Assembly (NCBI GenBank): GCA_026122225.1
Contig: JANEZZ010001570.1
Coordinates: 2,790,001-2,854,000 of the forward strand
Direction of reading: 5' to 3'
DNA length: 64,000 nt
Source: Heloderma charlesbogerti
Taxonomy: Eukaryota; Chordata; Lepidosauria; Squamata; Helodermatidae
The translations under genes and the position numbers were made by a program. Each line of letters opens with the position of its first letter. Position 1 is the stretch's first letter. This document shows positions 43,035 to 55,290 of the stretch, in pieces. Below the pieces are notes generated by a model, which was not told where the DNA came from, made no database searches, and saw nothing but the letters and a program-made list of their open reading frames with translations.

Positions 43035-46000
43035 ATATACATCCCAAGACATGCACAATTTCAGTACTTTTCTGGGAGTCAAATTCTCATCCATCGGCTT
43101 GTTTGGAATGCTAATGCCCATAATGACTCATTGGAGTCATAGAAAGTTGCAAAAAGATGTGGTACAAATTACATGCTTGTCTGCATGCCATTGTTTCACT
43201 CATCACTGTCACATGATTTAGCATTCAGCCAGTAGAAAACTATACCTCCCCCCCGCCCCGGCCCCAACTAAAATTATACTAGCCTTTGCATCTTCAGCAA
43301 TCCTCATTTGAACTGTGGCTCACATGTTGACCCTTCTGATCTCCCAGTCTGCAGGATGTCCTCATGGGGTGGGGGGGCATATTCCCCATGGGACCAGCAG
43401 GTGTTGACCTTCACAACTGACTACCTAAAACTCCTCCACTTTAAAATGCTTTAAATGCCACTTCATGCATTTTTTAAAAAGCCATCTGTCAGCACCTGCT
43501 TTCACAGCACATACTGCAATGTGTAGAAGAGAGAAAACTCTTGTTAAATATGAACCTAGGAACTTTGGCCAATCATAGTTTCTGAGAAAGGGTTTACCGG
43601 AGATGCGCCCTCTCTTTTGTGTTACAGTGGTCGCTACTGAGACATGTGGTGGACAAATGGGAGTTCATCTTTTCCATTTTTAACACCTAAAACAGAGAAA
43701 GTGGGGAAACCAGGGTCCCAGCTACATGACCGATTTACTCCAGTGCTGCTGCATCTCAGCCTCATGAAGGACATGTGACACAGCCACCACGTTGCAGCAA
43801 TACCATAGTTCCTTGCCTGAAAATCTGCATTTTCATAAAGGCATTTTGCCCCAGATTTTCTTCTTGCTGCAACTTCAATGTGGTTCAAGCAGAGTGTGCC
43901 CTGATTCCCCAAAATAAATTTGTCTCAGTATGGTGGGTATGCCTAGGGGTGGGGTCGGGTCTTACATCAACACTGTGGGATGCCCCTTTGCTTTTGTTTT
44001 TTTACCCGCCTCACTCATTTGCAGCTGCACAGGACTACTCAGAAGTAATTCTCATTGACTTGCACTGCAGTTACTCAACCCTGAGCAAGAGGGGTGGGGA
44101 AGGCTATTGTTCTGGATCTGCACCTCTCTGGAGGTGGGAAGCATTGCCACAGGCTTAACGAGTTTAAAAGGTGCTTTATTTTCCCCCAAATGAGCATGCG
44201 CTTTGGGGTGACATCTGTTCTTTTGAAGTCCCCACTTCTCTGAGAACAGCATAAACATGTCAACTCGGGAATTCCCATTTACTTCCATTGAGGTTCCGGC
44301 CCTTCACAGCTAAAGAAGTGCAGAAGTGTGGAGGGGGGGGGGAAGGAAAGGGCTAGAGGGGGTGGGGGCTGCTGAATCCTCCTCCTTCTTCCAGGGAAGG
44401 GCCTCTGTGGAACCTGGGATGCCACCACAGCAGGAGAGACGGGCACCGCGGATCCTCCATTGCACTGATCGCTCTCCGCCCCATGGCCCGGTTGCTCCTG
44501 CTGAGTGCACTGCCCAGAGCCACTGGAGAGAGGAATGTGCATGCAGATGTGCACGTGCACACACTCCTCTCCCCCACTGCACTTAAGAGTGGGGCTGAGA
44601 GAGGAGAGGGGAAACCGTTGTTGGTGTTAGTGTTATTATTATTTTGGAAGCTTGTTGATGCTTCAAAGCTTCACCTGTCTGCCATGCCAAAGAGGTTCTT
44701 TTTTGGGGGGGGATACCCCACTGTAATTGGGTGTGTGTACCGTGGAAGGCGCAAATCCGATTTCCTGAAAATGCAATTTAAAGCAGAATCAGGTTGCAAA
44801 GTGTTTCCATATAGATGACCCCCAGGTTTTCCTTGCAAACCAAGACAAGCCAGTTGATGTTCTCCCACCCCTACCAACATACGATCTATATCAAATGCAA
44901 CAACATATTAATTGTTGTTCAGCTTTACTTTAAGCTTATTTAGTGCATCTAGTCCCTATGAGGAGCATTGCATCCATTGCCTGTGTCTGAAGATCTGAAG
45001 TTCTACTATCAGTAAGGACAAAGGGCCCAGCCAGCTAAGTACATAGAAATGTAAGAATGATACTCACATTCTTCATGTAGGCCCTCCCTTGTTTTCCTTC
45101 TTTACCACAAATATTTAATCCTTATTTTAGAGATGAACAGACCAATCTATTTCCAGTCCATGCCACTTTCACATGTGTTCTTTCATAAGTCTGTCCCCTT
45201 TCCATTTGTATTGTGGATTTTTTAATTTAAAAAAATCTGCAGTAAAATTTGAGGCCTCCCTTTAACATTTTCAGGATTCTTTTCTTTTCTTTACAAGTAA
45301 TAGCCTCTCCAAGAGGCTAGAAAGCCCAGGTACCACTAAGACCACTGGCCAGCTGTTACCAGGACCACCAGGTGCTGTTTCAAAATGGAGCCACAAATGG
45401 CCCTGAGAGCAGTGAGATGTGATCATTGCTGTCCCTCCCAAGCACATGTTACAGAAAAAAGATGGCTGCAGTTGACTTGAATATTAAGGGGAGGGTAATG
45501 GCAAAACCGCTGTTCCTGTTCTCGCCAGGGAGGAGAGGGTGGAATGCTCTTTACCTATGTTTTCTAATGTGAGCTGTAGTGCAGGCAGTTGAGATTCCCT
45601 CCGGAGCTGGACCTCAGGCCACCAGTAACCTATTCCTATACACATGCATGCTGTGAATGAAGACTTCAGAGGTTATAATACCTGGGTTTTTATAGATGAA
45701 ATTGAAACGTTGCGTCAGCCACATTTTTTTTTTTTACATATTAATATTTTCTTATGTGAGCAGTATAAGCTGAGAATACCATAGCAGAATCCAGGAACCT
45801 GGAATTTTTTTTTTTAATCTCCTCTCAGCTGATGCTAGCTATTCTATCCATTTCTGGTGGCTCACAAGTTACACTGCTTATGTAGTAGACCACGGGTTGG
45901 AGATGAAAATAATAAATAGGATGAGCCATTGGTAATAGGGGGACAACGCCTACCCAGATAAGAAGGTCACTGTCCATTCTTCACCACTGCTTGACCCCTT

Positions 46001-47415
46001 TGGTTAGTGCCCCTTTCTGTGACCCACCTTTTTATGTGTATATGCCACCCCTGGAAAAATTGAGAAAATAAGCAGCCAGCTGTAACTTGTGAATTTGCTC
46101 CCAATTCAAGCAACAATAGTATTCTGTCATTTAATTAATGGCTATGAGGATAGGTCCAGAAAATCTTTTTAAAATTCTGGATATGTATAATTCCTATAAA
46201 TGTAAGAAATAAAATCTATTTATTGTACTTAGCTGTTTTATTTGAAATGAATTACTGAACTACACTTTTTCCTGGTCAAGATGTTTTTATTCTTGGTTTA
46301 TTTTCTGACTGCATAGTTGTACATTTATTCCAACTTCGCACTTACTACTACGTTTAAAGGACTGCATCTTTTCACTTAGAAATCCTTTAATCTCTGTGGT
46401 TGTCACAAAATAGACCATGTGAATTCATGTTTCTATTTTCAGCCATTTTATTCTTCTGGTTTAATGTTGAGTATTAAGTATTTAATAGATGGGCTTAGAA
46501 AAAGGATGGTTGGTTCTTCATAAATAGGAAAAGGTTATTTTAATCTCAGCTAGAAATCTCAGATGGGGAGTTGCGAGTTTGCAGATTGGAAAATGGGAGC
46601 TTAAGCTACTCAACAAGACTAAAATTTAACCTTCCAATTTGCTCTTAATCTCATTACAGCCCCTGAGGATATATTTGCCATGAAGGCAATTGAAGTTTTT
46701 GAACTTATCAGCAGGACGACTTAAACAACCTTGTGGTGAGCAGCGTAGAATAGCCATTGTAAGAATTTTCGCAAGGGTTTCAAGTTTAGGAAGAATATCC
46801 ACATTAGTGTGTGTCAAACCTGTCACTCAAATTCTCATTAGTTTCAAGGTCAAATGATGTGACATGAACAATTTTGTGCACAACTGCCCTTTCTTTTGAA
46901 CACTATAGGAGCATGGCATCTGTATTTTCTTTAAGCTGCCTTTAAAAACAAGAAGAAATTGGAGGGTCATTTGCAATTTGTAGCAATAAAACTACATTCA
47001 TTCAGAAAAACAAAAATAAACTGTAACTTTTTCCTTCACTTTATGAATTTAGCATTGCAAAAATTGGTAGGACAAAAACCTAAAGAGCATCATCACAATG
47101 AGAATTAAAAGTAATGTCTTGTTATAACTTTAAATTCAATATTGTTATAACTTTAAATTCAATATTACGTATACAGTTTTTCAAATATAAATATGAAACA
47201 AATCATAATGGTTTACTACTTATTTTTTAAAGATTTTTCAAAACTAGTCTGAACTGCTGAAATTGTTTTATGTTTCTGAATGAAAGGGAATAAAAGAAAA
47301 ATGTTTACTAATCAGTATTGTAAAGGTGACTCATGATTCAAGGACATGAGCCAGATGAAGTGAAGCACACCGACTCTTCTTAACTGATTTCATTCGGAAA
47401 GTTAAATACATGATT
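42241..47415. other. Unremarkable sequence with simple repeats
   Basis: An (AAT)n microsatellite lies at 42997-43033. G and C homopolymer tracts occur near 43245, 43370, 44330 and 44705. AGTAATTCTCATTGACTTGC near 44045 is a remnant of the dispersed repeat seen at 47416-47592. A tandem pair TGTTATAACTTTAAATTCAA lies near 47117-47163. No gene is recognised. Confidence 0.45.
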
Positions 47416-47592
47416 ATGGCTGCAATCTATATGTGTCCACCCAAAAGGAAGCACCTTTGGGATTAATGGGATTTACTCCCAGGTAAGTGAGTATAGCCTC
47501 AGACTAGAATCCCATAGACACTTACCTGGCACTAAGCCCCACTGAATTCGATGGGACTTAATTCTGAGTAAACATGTGTAAGATTGCACAGA
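47416..47592. repeat. Inverted dispersed repeat (CAGGTAAGTG type)
   Basis: The left arm includes GGGATTTACTCCCAGGTAAG and the right arm CACTTACCTGGCACTAAGCC with TGGGACTTAATTCTGAGTAA. The arms are imperfect inverted copies around about 47505, with GCAATCT and AGATTGC at the outer ends. It looks like a foldback (MITE-like) unit of a family common in squamates. Confidence 0.6.
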
Positions 47593-48912
47593 AATCTAGA
47601 AATCAAGAGGACCGGAAGAGATTGTGCTGGTAGAATCCAACAGTTGTCAATAAAACTGAGTCTGGGGTTCAGTATTAAGGCTATAAAAAATCAGTCTGTT
47701 GATGCACTGAAATAGTAACTAGTTTTGCATGCTTCAATAGTATGCTAAAAATCCATGATATGCTAAGGAAACATTTCAAAATATAATCCTAAAAGCATGA
47801 GCTTTGGTCCAATAATTCTTGCAAGAATAAAGGCTCTGATGGATTGTTTACATGGAGCTCCCCCATTCACTTCAATGGATGGTCCACTCTCTGGAAAGAA
47901 AGGATTATGCATAGTGAAATTATAAGGTCAGGAGCAAATCATAAAATGGCATCACAGCATACTCATGGGCTTTGAATTCAATGCCTCTGCAACATCCATA
48001 TTCTGTATTCTGCAACAAGAAAACCCACATTTGTTGTCTTGAAAATACAGGGCTGGCTCAGCCATGCCAAGAAATCACTTGGCATGCCAATTTTTTAGGG
48101 GTCACAATTATCTTTTATGGACGTTTTTATGTTAAATTTCAGAGCCTTGGATCACCAACAAGAAATTAGACTTTTAAAAGCCAAATACAGCCTTTCCAGT
48201 CAGAGGGAGAGTCTGGAGAGTTAAGACAATCAACAATCGTATTTAAGCTTCAACCCACATGGGCCATATTGATCATATTGATAATTTGCATGTGAGCATT
48301 GCAGATGATGAAGGAGTCTAAACGATTACTAGAGAATGATCCAACACCTTCACCCCAATGGAACAAAGCGGTTCTGTGTGTAGAAACAGTATTCCAGGTG
48401 CAGAATCATCTTAGATTTGTGCATGTAGTTGGGCTTCACCATCAGGACTAAGGGCCTATATACACCTTATAGAAGCAGGTGCATGTAGTGCGTAATGTGG
48501 AGCACATGCACCCGTGCTGCATAGGAGAGACGTGTAGAAGAAACATGCCACACCAATCACATACCTTACCACGTTTGGCATGTATTCATCAACATGGCAG
48601 TCCAGATCTTCTTTTTCATCATACAAGAGATGGTATGCATGTTGATCGCCAAGCTTTTGTGAAGATGATCCTTGCAGCTATTAACATCGCTACTAAATCT
48701 CTAGGGATCTGATCTTTAATATCACCCAGGAGCATAGTTATTGGGGTTAATTACAACTCACAGCTTGTAATTGTGTTTATTATCTTGTTCCAGTATTCCT
48801 TAACAGGATTACAATTCCACCATACATTGGCAAAAAATTCCTCTACCATTAGACCTTCAGCACCTGTCTGTTACCACTGGGAACTTCCTAAAGATCCTGG
48901 CTGGCCTGTAAT
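47593..48912. other. Unremarkable sequence
   Basis: No gene or repeat family recognised. Confidence 0.45.
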
Positions 48913-48961
48913 GCCATACATACATACATACATACATACATACATACATACATACATACAA
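48913..48961. repeat. (CATA)n microsatellite
   Basis: About twelve tandem ATAC units. A shorter related run (ATACATACATACATATATAT) lies at about 49111-49138. Confidence 0.95.
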
Positions 48962-49505
48962 TTTTAAAGACATTTTATCCAGAAAAAACATGTAATAACG
49001 TTTCTACAAATTTTTGAACAGACATAATTCCATTGCTCCTCCATGATAGTTATGTTAAATTCTTTCCCACTTTTGTTTAGTTATTTCTGTCTCATTATCA
49101 TATATACTGTACATACATACATACATATATATACATACTTTGAATAATAATCCTTTCTGTACATTCAAGCTCAATAACTTCTCAAAGTAACCAAGTCTAT
49201 TTCTCTAGTTGTTTCTGGAATGTAACTTCTAATTTGCAAGTACTGGAAAAAGGGAAGGCCTAGATTAACATTTTTATCTACCAGTTGGCCATATGAAAAA
49301 TAACTCCCTAGGAAATATCATCTTTGCATTTTCAAACCCAGAGCTAACCAAATTAATAACTTGCCTGACACATATGCTGCAGAAGCACAGACTGATATTT
49401 TTCACCAGCCTTAAGTATGGTTGTTGTTTTTCCAGATGTGGAGAAGGCTGTTGCCATGTTAAGGCACAGAACACCCCCCACACGCATGCACCCATTGGAC
49501 CTCAT

Positions 49506-49717
49506 GGGTAGTATCCTATTTGGCACTAGTGCTAACAGAAATTATATTGTACTAGTGTAAGCTACTTCTAGTACAATGACAGTAGTGTTTGCTGGTGCAA
49601 CGTGTTTTCCAGGCAAACCCGTCTCTCCAGCAAACACTATTGGCATCGCACTAGAGGTAGCTTATACAAATGCAACATAATTTATGATAGCACGAGTGCC
49701 AAATGGGATACTGCCCC
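49506..49717. mobile_element. Foldback (MITE-like) element, 212 bp
   Basis: Almost the whole segment is one imperfect inverted repeat. The left starts GGGTAGTATCCTATTTGGCA and the reverse complement of the right starts GGGGCAGTATCCCATTTGGC. Inner blocks pair in order: AGCTACTTCTAGT with ACTAGAGGTAGCT, and AGTAGTGTTTGCTGG with CCAGCAAACACTATT. The loop is about 20-30 bp near 49600-49620. No clear target duplication is visible. Confidence 0.75.
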
Positions 49718-49928
49718 TTTTCACTTGATTAGTCCACACTTGATGAATTAGCTGAAATGCATGATTGGTCTCCATGGTCAAGCACATTGTATTGTGCTTG
49801 AACTGACATCAGGTGATATCAATGTTATGTCACTGGTGACTGGCACTGTAGGTCTCCATTTTCCTTTTCTGCCACTTCGCCAGCCCAGTGTTCTAATTGT
49901 TTTGCCTGATCTAAATTATTTAGGGGCA

Positions 49929-50330
49929 GAGCAATCCTATGGAGGGTGGGGAGAGAATCTGCAGTAGGGCTTCCACCATTTCTTAAGCCTTGCCAGCTTG
50001 TGACAGCCAGCATGGGAAATGGGAGGTGACCTTCCCCCCTTCCATTTGCTCCAATGGGAGCTCTTGGGCTGGCATAGTTTCTGGCTCTGTTTGGGTTGTG
50101 CGTGCCAGAGTAAGGAGGGAGCCAAGGATCCTGGGGATACTTATCTGCCCCATGATGCTCCCAAAACATCCCAAACCACCCTTTCTTTGGTTCCACCACT
50201 GACAGAGCACTGGCAGTGGGGCAGCCACAGTGACAGGAGCTCCGCTGCCATTCAGGGAGGGTCTCTGGCATTGGACTTCCCTCTTGATGCTGCAGAGGGA
50301 AGTGCATAGTATCCAATGTCCCTTTGGTCA
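49929..50330. repeat. GC-rich segment beginning with a GAGCAATCCTATGG end
   Basis: It opens with GCAGAGCAATCCTATGG, the terminal word of the piggyBac-like elements at 207 and 24363, but the interior is unrelated and the opposite end is not recognisable. It may be a different member using the same ends, or coincidence. Confidence 0.3.
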
Positions 50331-52149
50331 GCCTTGCAGGATGCCTAAAAGAATGAAATATTTTTGTAGGAAGACTTCAACGTTACAGTTTTAATGTGAC
50401 TTAAGGAGGAAACTGAGAACATGTGTAATAAATTCAATATGATTCTCTAAATCTCTTTTTTCTTTTCCCAGTAGATTTTTTCCCCAAAATTGAAATAAAG
50501 TGATACTTTGGGAAAGTTAAAAAATTTGGAAAATAATGTGGGCTCAAGTATTAGTTTTAGACTTTTGATTGCAACCAGGATCTTATAGAAGCCTTATTTT
50601 CCTTCTATACCCAGATAAATAGACTTAGATATGACACACATCATATGACCAGATTTCCATGGAAGATCATTTTATTTTATTTCATCTGTGTTTTGAATAT
50701 ATGTGGTCTTGCTGCATCCTAAGACCTATGGGTATCTATTTAATAGAAATGGATATTCTGTAGATAAGCCTTCAGAAAAATAATAATTAAGAATATTGTG
50801 TGAGATATAGCATGGAAGCTACAAATTAGTCTTTAGGAGTGCATCTTTATACAATCCTCTGGGAAACTTTCTACATTTTTACTAGCATTCACTGAATGGA
50901 AAAGCATTGATTTAAGTAGACTGGAAGGTCTGTTATTAATTGTCTGTACCTGACATATCTCCACTATTCTTCTATTGCTCACAAACCTATTGGCCTGCTA
51001 TTGGTCTCCTTTTTGTTCCCCACTTCCATCTCTGTACTTCTGTCATTTTACAACCTTCTTTTTTCTTTCCTGCAACCCAGCATCTTCTCCTTCAAGGATC
51101 TTAAAAGTCCATTCATTCAACAAAGCTTTTCCTGAACCATCACTGCCCCTGTCTCAAATCCATCTGGACCATGTTTGTTTGAAATTCTTTCATGTAGTAT
51201 TGCTAGGCCAACTTCAGCCATGTTAGAATCACTTCTGGTTTGGCATATGTCTTTGAGAGCCTTCCAGATGTTTTGAACTACAATTCTCATAATCCCTGGC
51301 CAATGGCTTGTTGGCTGGGCCTGATGGGATTTGTAGTCCAAACATTCTAGAGGACACCAGGTTGCCCAGTAGCCTACCCCTGCTCTAGGTGATCAAAAGC
51401 TGGGCCCAGATTTGGAGGTGAAGAAGTCATTTCCTGACTTGAAACAACTTCACAGGGAATTTTCCTTATTTTTTCTTGAACAAGCCAACTTGAGATCCAT
51501 GGTTTGTTGTTGGAGAGTTCAGAGTAGTTAACAAGCCACACTGCATGGTTAACAAGTCACCCTGGGGAAAATGTCCTGGGTTCGGACAACACGCTAACCC
51601 ACAGTTCAACAGACAACCCATGGTTCAACAACAACCCACACTCAACCGCTTCAAACAGAGTTAGTCACCTTCTATTATTTCATTTATTTGACCTCTTTAA
51701 ATTCACTAGTAAGAAGTTTATTTGTCATAAGTATCTTATTTTCAATGTAATCATAAAAAATTAGCAAAGTATTGAATTGTTCAAATTTCCTTGGTTTGTA
51801 CCACACAGGAGGCTGGAATCGCTCACAGGCTGAAAGCTTGAACCCACACAAAGAAATCTACCAACGGTAGACACCTTTAGCTCCAAAATCTGTTTGAGAT
51901 ATGGAGCAGTATACAAATACTGTAAATAAATACATATATACATAGCTGTGAGAAAACTCCCTGAAACTCTGATTATCAAGAGATCCAGGAATATAATACG
52001 TCTTGCAACTGTGTCTGTTGTCAGTCATACTACTCATTGCTTAATTTCTGGATTGACTCCACTGAAAGGACCCTGTCCCTGCTGCTTATCAGTCAAGTCT
52101 TCGGTGATGATGGGCCAGAGAGCAAAACTTCTGATGCTAATCTCAAGGC
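50331..52149. other. Mostly unremarkable; one palindromic repeat copy
   Basis: 51265-51370 is a second copy of the palindromic repeat at 15226-15330 (TTTTGAACTACAATTCTC ... GGGATTTGTAGTCCAAACA). 51490-51660 contains reiterated AACCCATGGTTCAACA, CCATGGTTTGTTG and AACAAGTCACC words, suggesting a decayed inverted repeat. No gene. Confidence 0.5.
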
Positions 52150-52259
52150 TTGGGCAAGCTCATATGCCTGAAGGATATTCCTGGTTCAATTCTTGGCATC
52201 TCCAGGTAGGGCTGGGAAAGATTCCTGTTTGAAACCCTGGAGAGCTGTTGCCAATCAGT
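52150..52259 (+). mobile_element. tRNA-derived SINE, 5' part, split by a hAT-like insertion
   Basis: CTCATATGCCTGAAGGATAT and TTCCTGGTTCAATTCTTGGC give the tRNA-like box-B region. The body GCATCTCCAGGTAGGGCTGG ... CCCTGGAGAGCTGTTGCCAA follows. The SINE resumes after the insertion at 52981-53035 (CACTGAATTAGACGGAACAC ... GAGGCAGCTTCCTATAGG). Confidence 0.8.
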
Positions 52260-52267
52260 GTTTACAA

Positions 52268-52972
52268 CAGGGCTCTGCAGGGACCCCCTGATCTGTCTTG
52301 GAAGATGCTTTGCAGCTTCAGAGGCAGGCCCGATTTCGCTTGGGCTGATTTGGGGGCCCCCCTGACCTGACTTGGCCCCGAATCTGATGCAGGATTCAGA
52401 TGGCTGAATCCTGCTTCGAGGGGCCCTTGATGCCCCGTGCAAACCCCCAGCTCCTTACCTTGCAGCCTCCTCCTTCGCTGCCACCTCCACTGCCGCTGCC
52501 TTCTTCTCCACCATCTTCTTCTCTGCTGCCACTACCTCCATTGCCGCTGCCACTGCCATCATCACCGTTGCTAGAAGTTCCAGGAAGCTGCCATTTCAAA
52601 AATGGTGACTCCCTGCAATAAGAGCCAGCATGCGTCCAGGCCTCAGGAGCTGCGGTGGTGATGGTGGCAGAGGCGAGAGTGGCAACACAGCGGTGGAGGC
52701 AGCAATGGCCACAGCGGTGGCAGTGATGATGGAGGCAGACGTGGTGGCAGAAGTGGTGATGGGCGGCTCAGGTAAGGACCTGGAGGCACCAGTGCAGCTT
52801 GGCCGGGGGTGCCAAAGCTCCGAAGAACACCAAGGCACTTCAGAGAACCCCCTACCCACTCCGGGTTGCTTCGTGCCCCCTCCACTTCACCTCAGAAGGG
52901 GCTCGAAGTGACCCAAAGCAGCCCTTTTCAACTCGAGCTTTGGACCTCAGGCCAAAATGGTGCACAGCCCTA
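52268..52972. mobile_element. hAT-like element with pseudo-palindromic codon-like repeats, inserted in a SINE
   Basis: The ends CAGGGCTCTGCA and TGCACAGCCCTA are inverted. The flanking 8-mers GTTTACAA (52260-52267) and GCATACAA (52973-52980) match at 6 of 8, and removing the element restores the SINE. From CCTTACCT (52453-52460) to AGGTAAGG (52770-52777) the interior is an imperfect palindrome: a left arm of CTGCCACCTCCACTGCCGCT-type triplets faces a right arm of GGTGGAGGCAGCAATGGCC-type triplets around about 52615. AAGGTAAGG motifs point outward at both sides. The long Ser/Pro/Leu or Gly frames are products of the triplet repeats, not proteins. Confidence 0.72.
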
Positions 52973-52980
52973 GCATACAA

Positions 52981-53035
52981 CACTGAATTAGACGGAACAC
53001 TGGCCTGACTCATGATGAGGCAGCTTCCTATAGGA
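52981..53035 (+). mobile_element. tRNA-derived SINE, 3' part
   Basis: This continues the SINE broken at 52260, with the body words CTGGCCTGACTCATGATGAG and GCAGCTTCCTATAGG. The orientation matches the upstream half. Confidence 0.75.
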
Positions 53036-53295
53036 ATCATGAAGGCCAAGAAGTGCCAAGTCTGCCCTAAATTAGGATAAAGACATACATAATATTTTTT
53101 ATAAGAGTGAGGTTCGATCCAAACAAATCTTTCATCTCAAGGGTTGAGCCCTGAGGGGGGGGGGTAATCACCTGTGCAAGTTTAAATCAGAAGCTGCCAA
53201 TGCTAATTCCCCATCCCTCTGTGATGTCACCAATACCCCCCCCCCAACCATGGAGCACCTCTGTAGTTTTAAGTTTCCTTTTAAAAATTAATAAC
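53036..53295. other. Unremarkable sequence
   Basis: G and C homopolymer tracts near 53155 and 53240. Nothing else recognised. Confidence 0.45.
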
Positions 53296-53299
53296 AATG

Positions 53300-53520
53300 C
53301 AGATCATTTATATAGAAGGTGTGAGTGCTCAAAATGCTTCATGTTCATTATCGTGTAATCTTTATAACAACTTTACAAGCTAGATCAGTATTTTTATCTC
53401 CATATTGCTGATGGGGAGGACTGAGGTTGAGAGAGAGTGGGGTGCCTCAAGCCACCTTGTGACTTTATGGCAGAGCAGAGGTGAGATTTGAACCAGGGGT
53501 CTCTTAGCCACAATCCTACC
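53300..53520 (-). mobile_element. MIR-like SINE, minus strand
   Basis: The minus strand carries CCTGGTTCAAATCTCACCTC (box-B region), the core CTCTCAACCTCAGTCCTCCC with AAAATACTGATCTAGC, and an L2-like 3' part CATGAAGCATTTTGAGCACT ... TATATAAATGATC. This order is that of MIR/CORE-SINEs. It is diverged. Confidence 0.75.
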
Positions 53521-55088
53521 CCAGTTCTCATGGGATCTGTGCCTGCTCTAAGAAGGTGGTAAATGAATGGATAAACAAATGAGCATTTATGTGGTGCTTT
53601 TAAAAATTAAAATGTAGGAAATCTACCTGAAGCACAGGGTCAAGTTGGAAGGCTGAGCCCACACTGGTCTGCATTTCTGATATTTCAGCTGCAGAGTTGA
53701 GCTCATCTGTATAACAGCGGAAAAAGTAGCTCTTGTAAAAGTAGCTCTTTGTCTCCATCCTTGGTGTTGAAGTCCTCTATAACAATAGGTCCAAGTGACC
53801 TTAGCACCATATCCTAGTCAATTGTCTGAGTAATGTACACATAGAATCAATAATGCGTTTTTGGTAATTAAACTCTTCTGCCAAAGTTATTTTCAGGCAC
53901 TTTATCGGGGGGGGGGGGTGTTGAAAGAAGTTTCTAGATGTACTGTATTTGAAGGTCTGTCCTTCAAGTCCTCTCACTGCCTGTTGTTATAATTAATATT
54001 TAGATCTCCTATCCTCATTAGGCATGTCATTCATTTCAAAATAGGTTATAACATACCTTTAGCCTTCTGGATATATTGAGGTGAAAATAACATTAATAAA
54101 TGAATCCGTAAGCAATTTAGCTCCCAATTTAGCTTCACAGAACACGGCAGGGCAGAAGAGTAGTGGTGTGTATTTTCCTTTATCTTTGCAAGTTTGATCT
54201 GAGAGCTGCGGGAAGTTGGTTGAATTAATTTTATTTGCACATGGAAGGCATGTTTATTGAGGAAAGACAATAGGTTGACTGACTGGGTGCTAAGAATATT
54301 TGGTTCACAGGACTCCAATTAGTGTAATCCATATATGTGTTCAAAAGAAAAGGGCCTTTAAAAAAATGTCAGTCTTGTTTGTTCTGGAGTGAAATTTAAT
54401 TTGCTGTGCGCAGAGGAATGTAAATTTTATTTCAGTGTGAGCTTGACATTGTTTTAGAGTTGTGGAATCAAGGTATATAAAAAGAGGCACTGAAATATCC
54501 ACTGTGTGACAGTTTTAGACCAGATGTATATTTTATGTGTGAGAAGTTCAGTAGCTGGGAGCTGAAACTGCTTTGTTTATGTGAAATACAAGTAGAAGGA
54601 CAGTCTTTCCCCTGTACGGCTGTTTTATGTTAGAAGGGGTGAAATTGCATTCTCTTCAGGCTTCAACTGATAATGATTAAACTCAGAGAGTTAGATTACT
54701 GATTGTTATTTCTTTATTTTAAACATTTATGCCATTGAGATGAAGTCTAGAAAGCAGGAAATCTTTTCTAGCAAGAAATATTTCACATATAGTAAGGATT
54801 AACCCTGTGTTCTTTAGTCCTTTGGGCTCTTGCTTTAATTCCTGTGACAAGAAACTGTACTTTTGGTGTATCCTGTGTGGTTCAAAATAAAGGGGATTTA
54901 GTATGGGGCAAGGGGGGTTGCTGCAACAAAGTGTTAACAGCATGGAGTTCTTCTATTTAGAATTTTAGTCACTCCATTTCATTACATTCCCCCTCCTCTC
55001 TGGTTTTCCTGTGGGGGGGGTTTCCTCCAATGCTCAGGAATCAGGATTGGGACAACTGTACATAGAGAGCAACTGTTCCCAACTCCCT
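53521..55088. other. Unremarkable sequence
   Basis: A G-rich homopolymer run lies near 53908-53918. No gene or repeat family recognised. Confidence 0.45.
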
Positions 55089-55089
55089 A

Positions 55090-55290
55090 TAGCAGGATGC
55101 AGAACGTCAGGCTGGGGGGGCAAAATGCAGCCCTCCTGGGGTTCCCTACATGGCCACACCACCTTTCCCCCAACCACCAACCATTGTTGGTTTCCTGACT
55201 TTTGTGCAGTTTTCCCCAGTCTAAAAGGCTGCACTGCCTCTCCTAAAGCTTAGTAACTGCAGTAAGAGCTTTAAGCCAAAATATACTAGC
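55090..55290 (+). mobile_element. hAT MITE fragment related to 60185-60509
   Basis: GGTTTCCTGACTTTTGTGCA, GTTTTCCCCAGTCTAAAAGG and CAGTAAGAGCTTTAAGCC follow the order seen in the intact copy at 60185-60509 (GGTTTTTCTTGGCTTTTGCA, TTTCCCATTCTAAAAGATTG, CAGTAAGAGCTTTAAGCT). The right end is missing here; a matching right-end piece lies at 56060-56172. Confidence 0.6.

Noticed and set aside
52400..52911. Ser/Pro/Leu-rich and Gly/Glu-rich frames
   Set aside because: They are triplet-repeat translations within the 705-bp hAT-like element, with mirror frames on the opposite strand.
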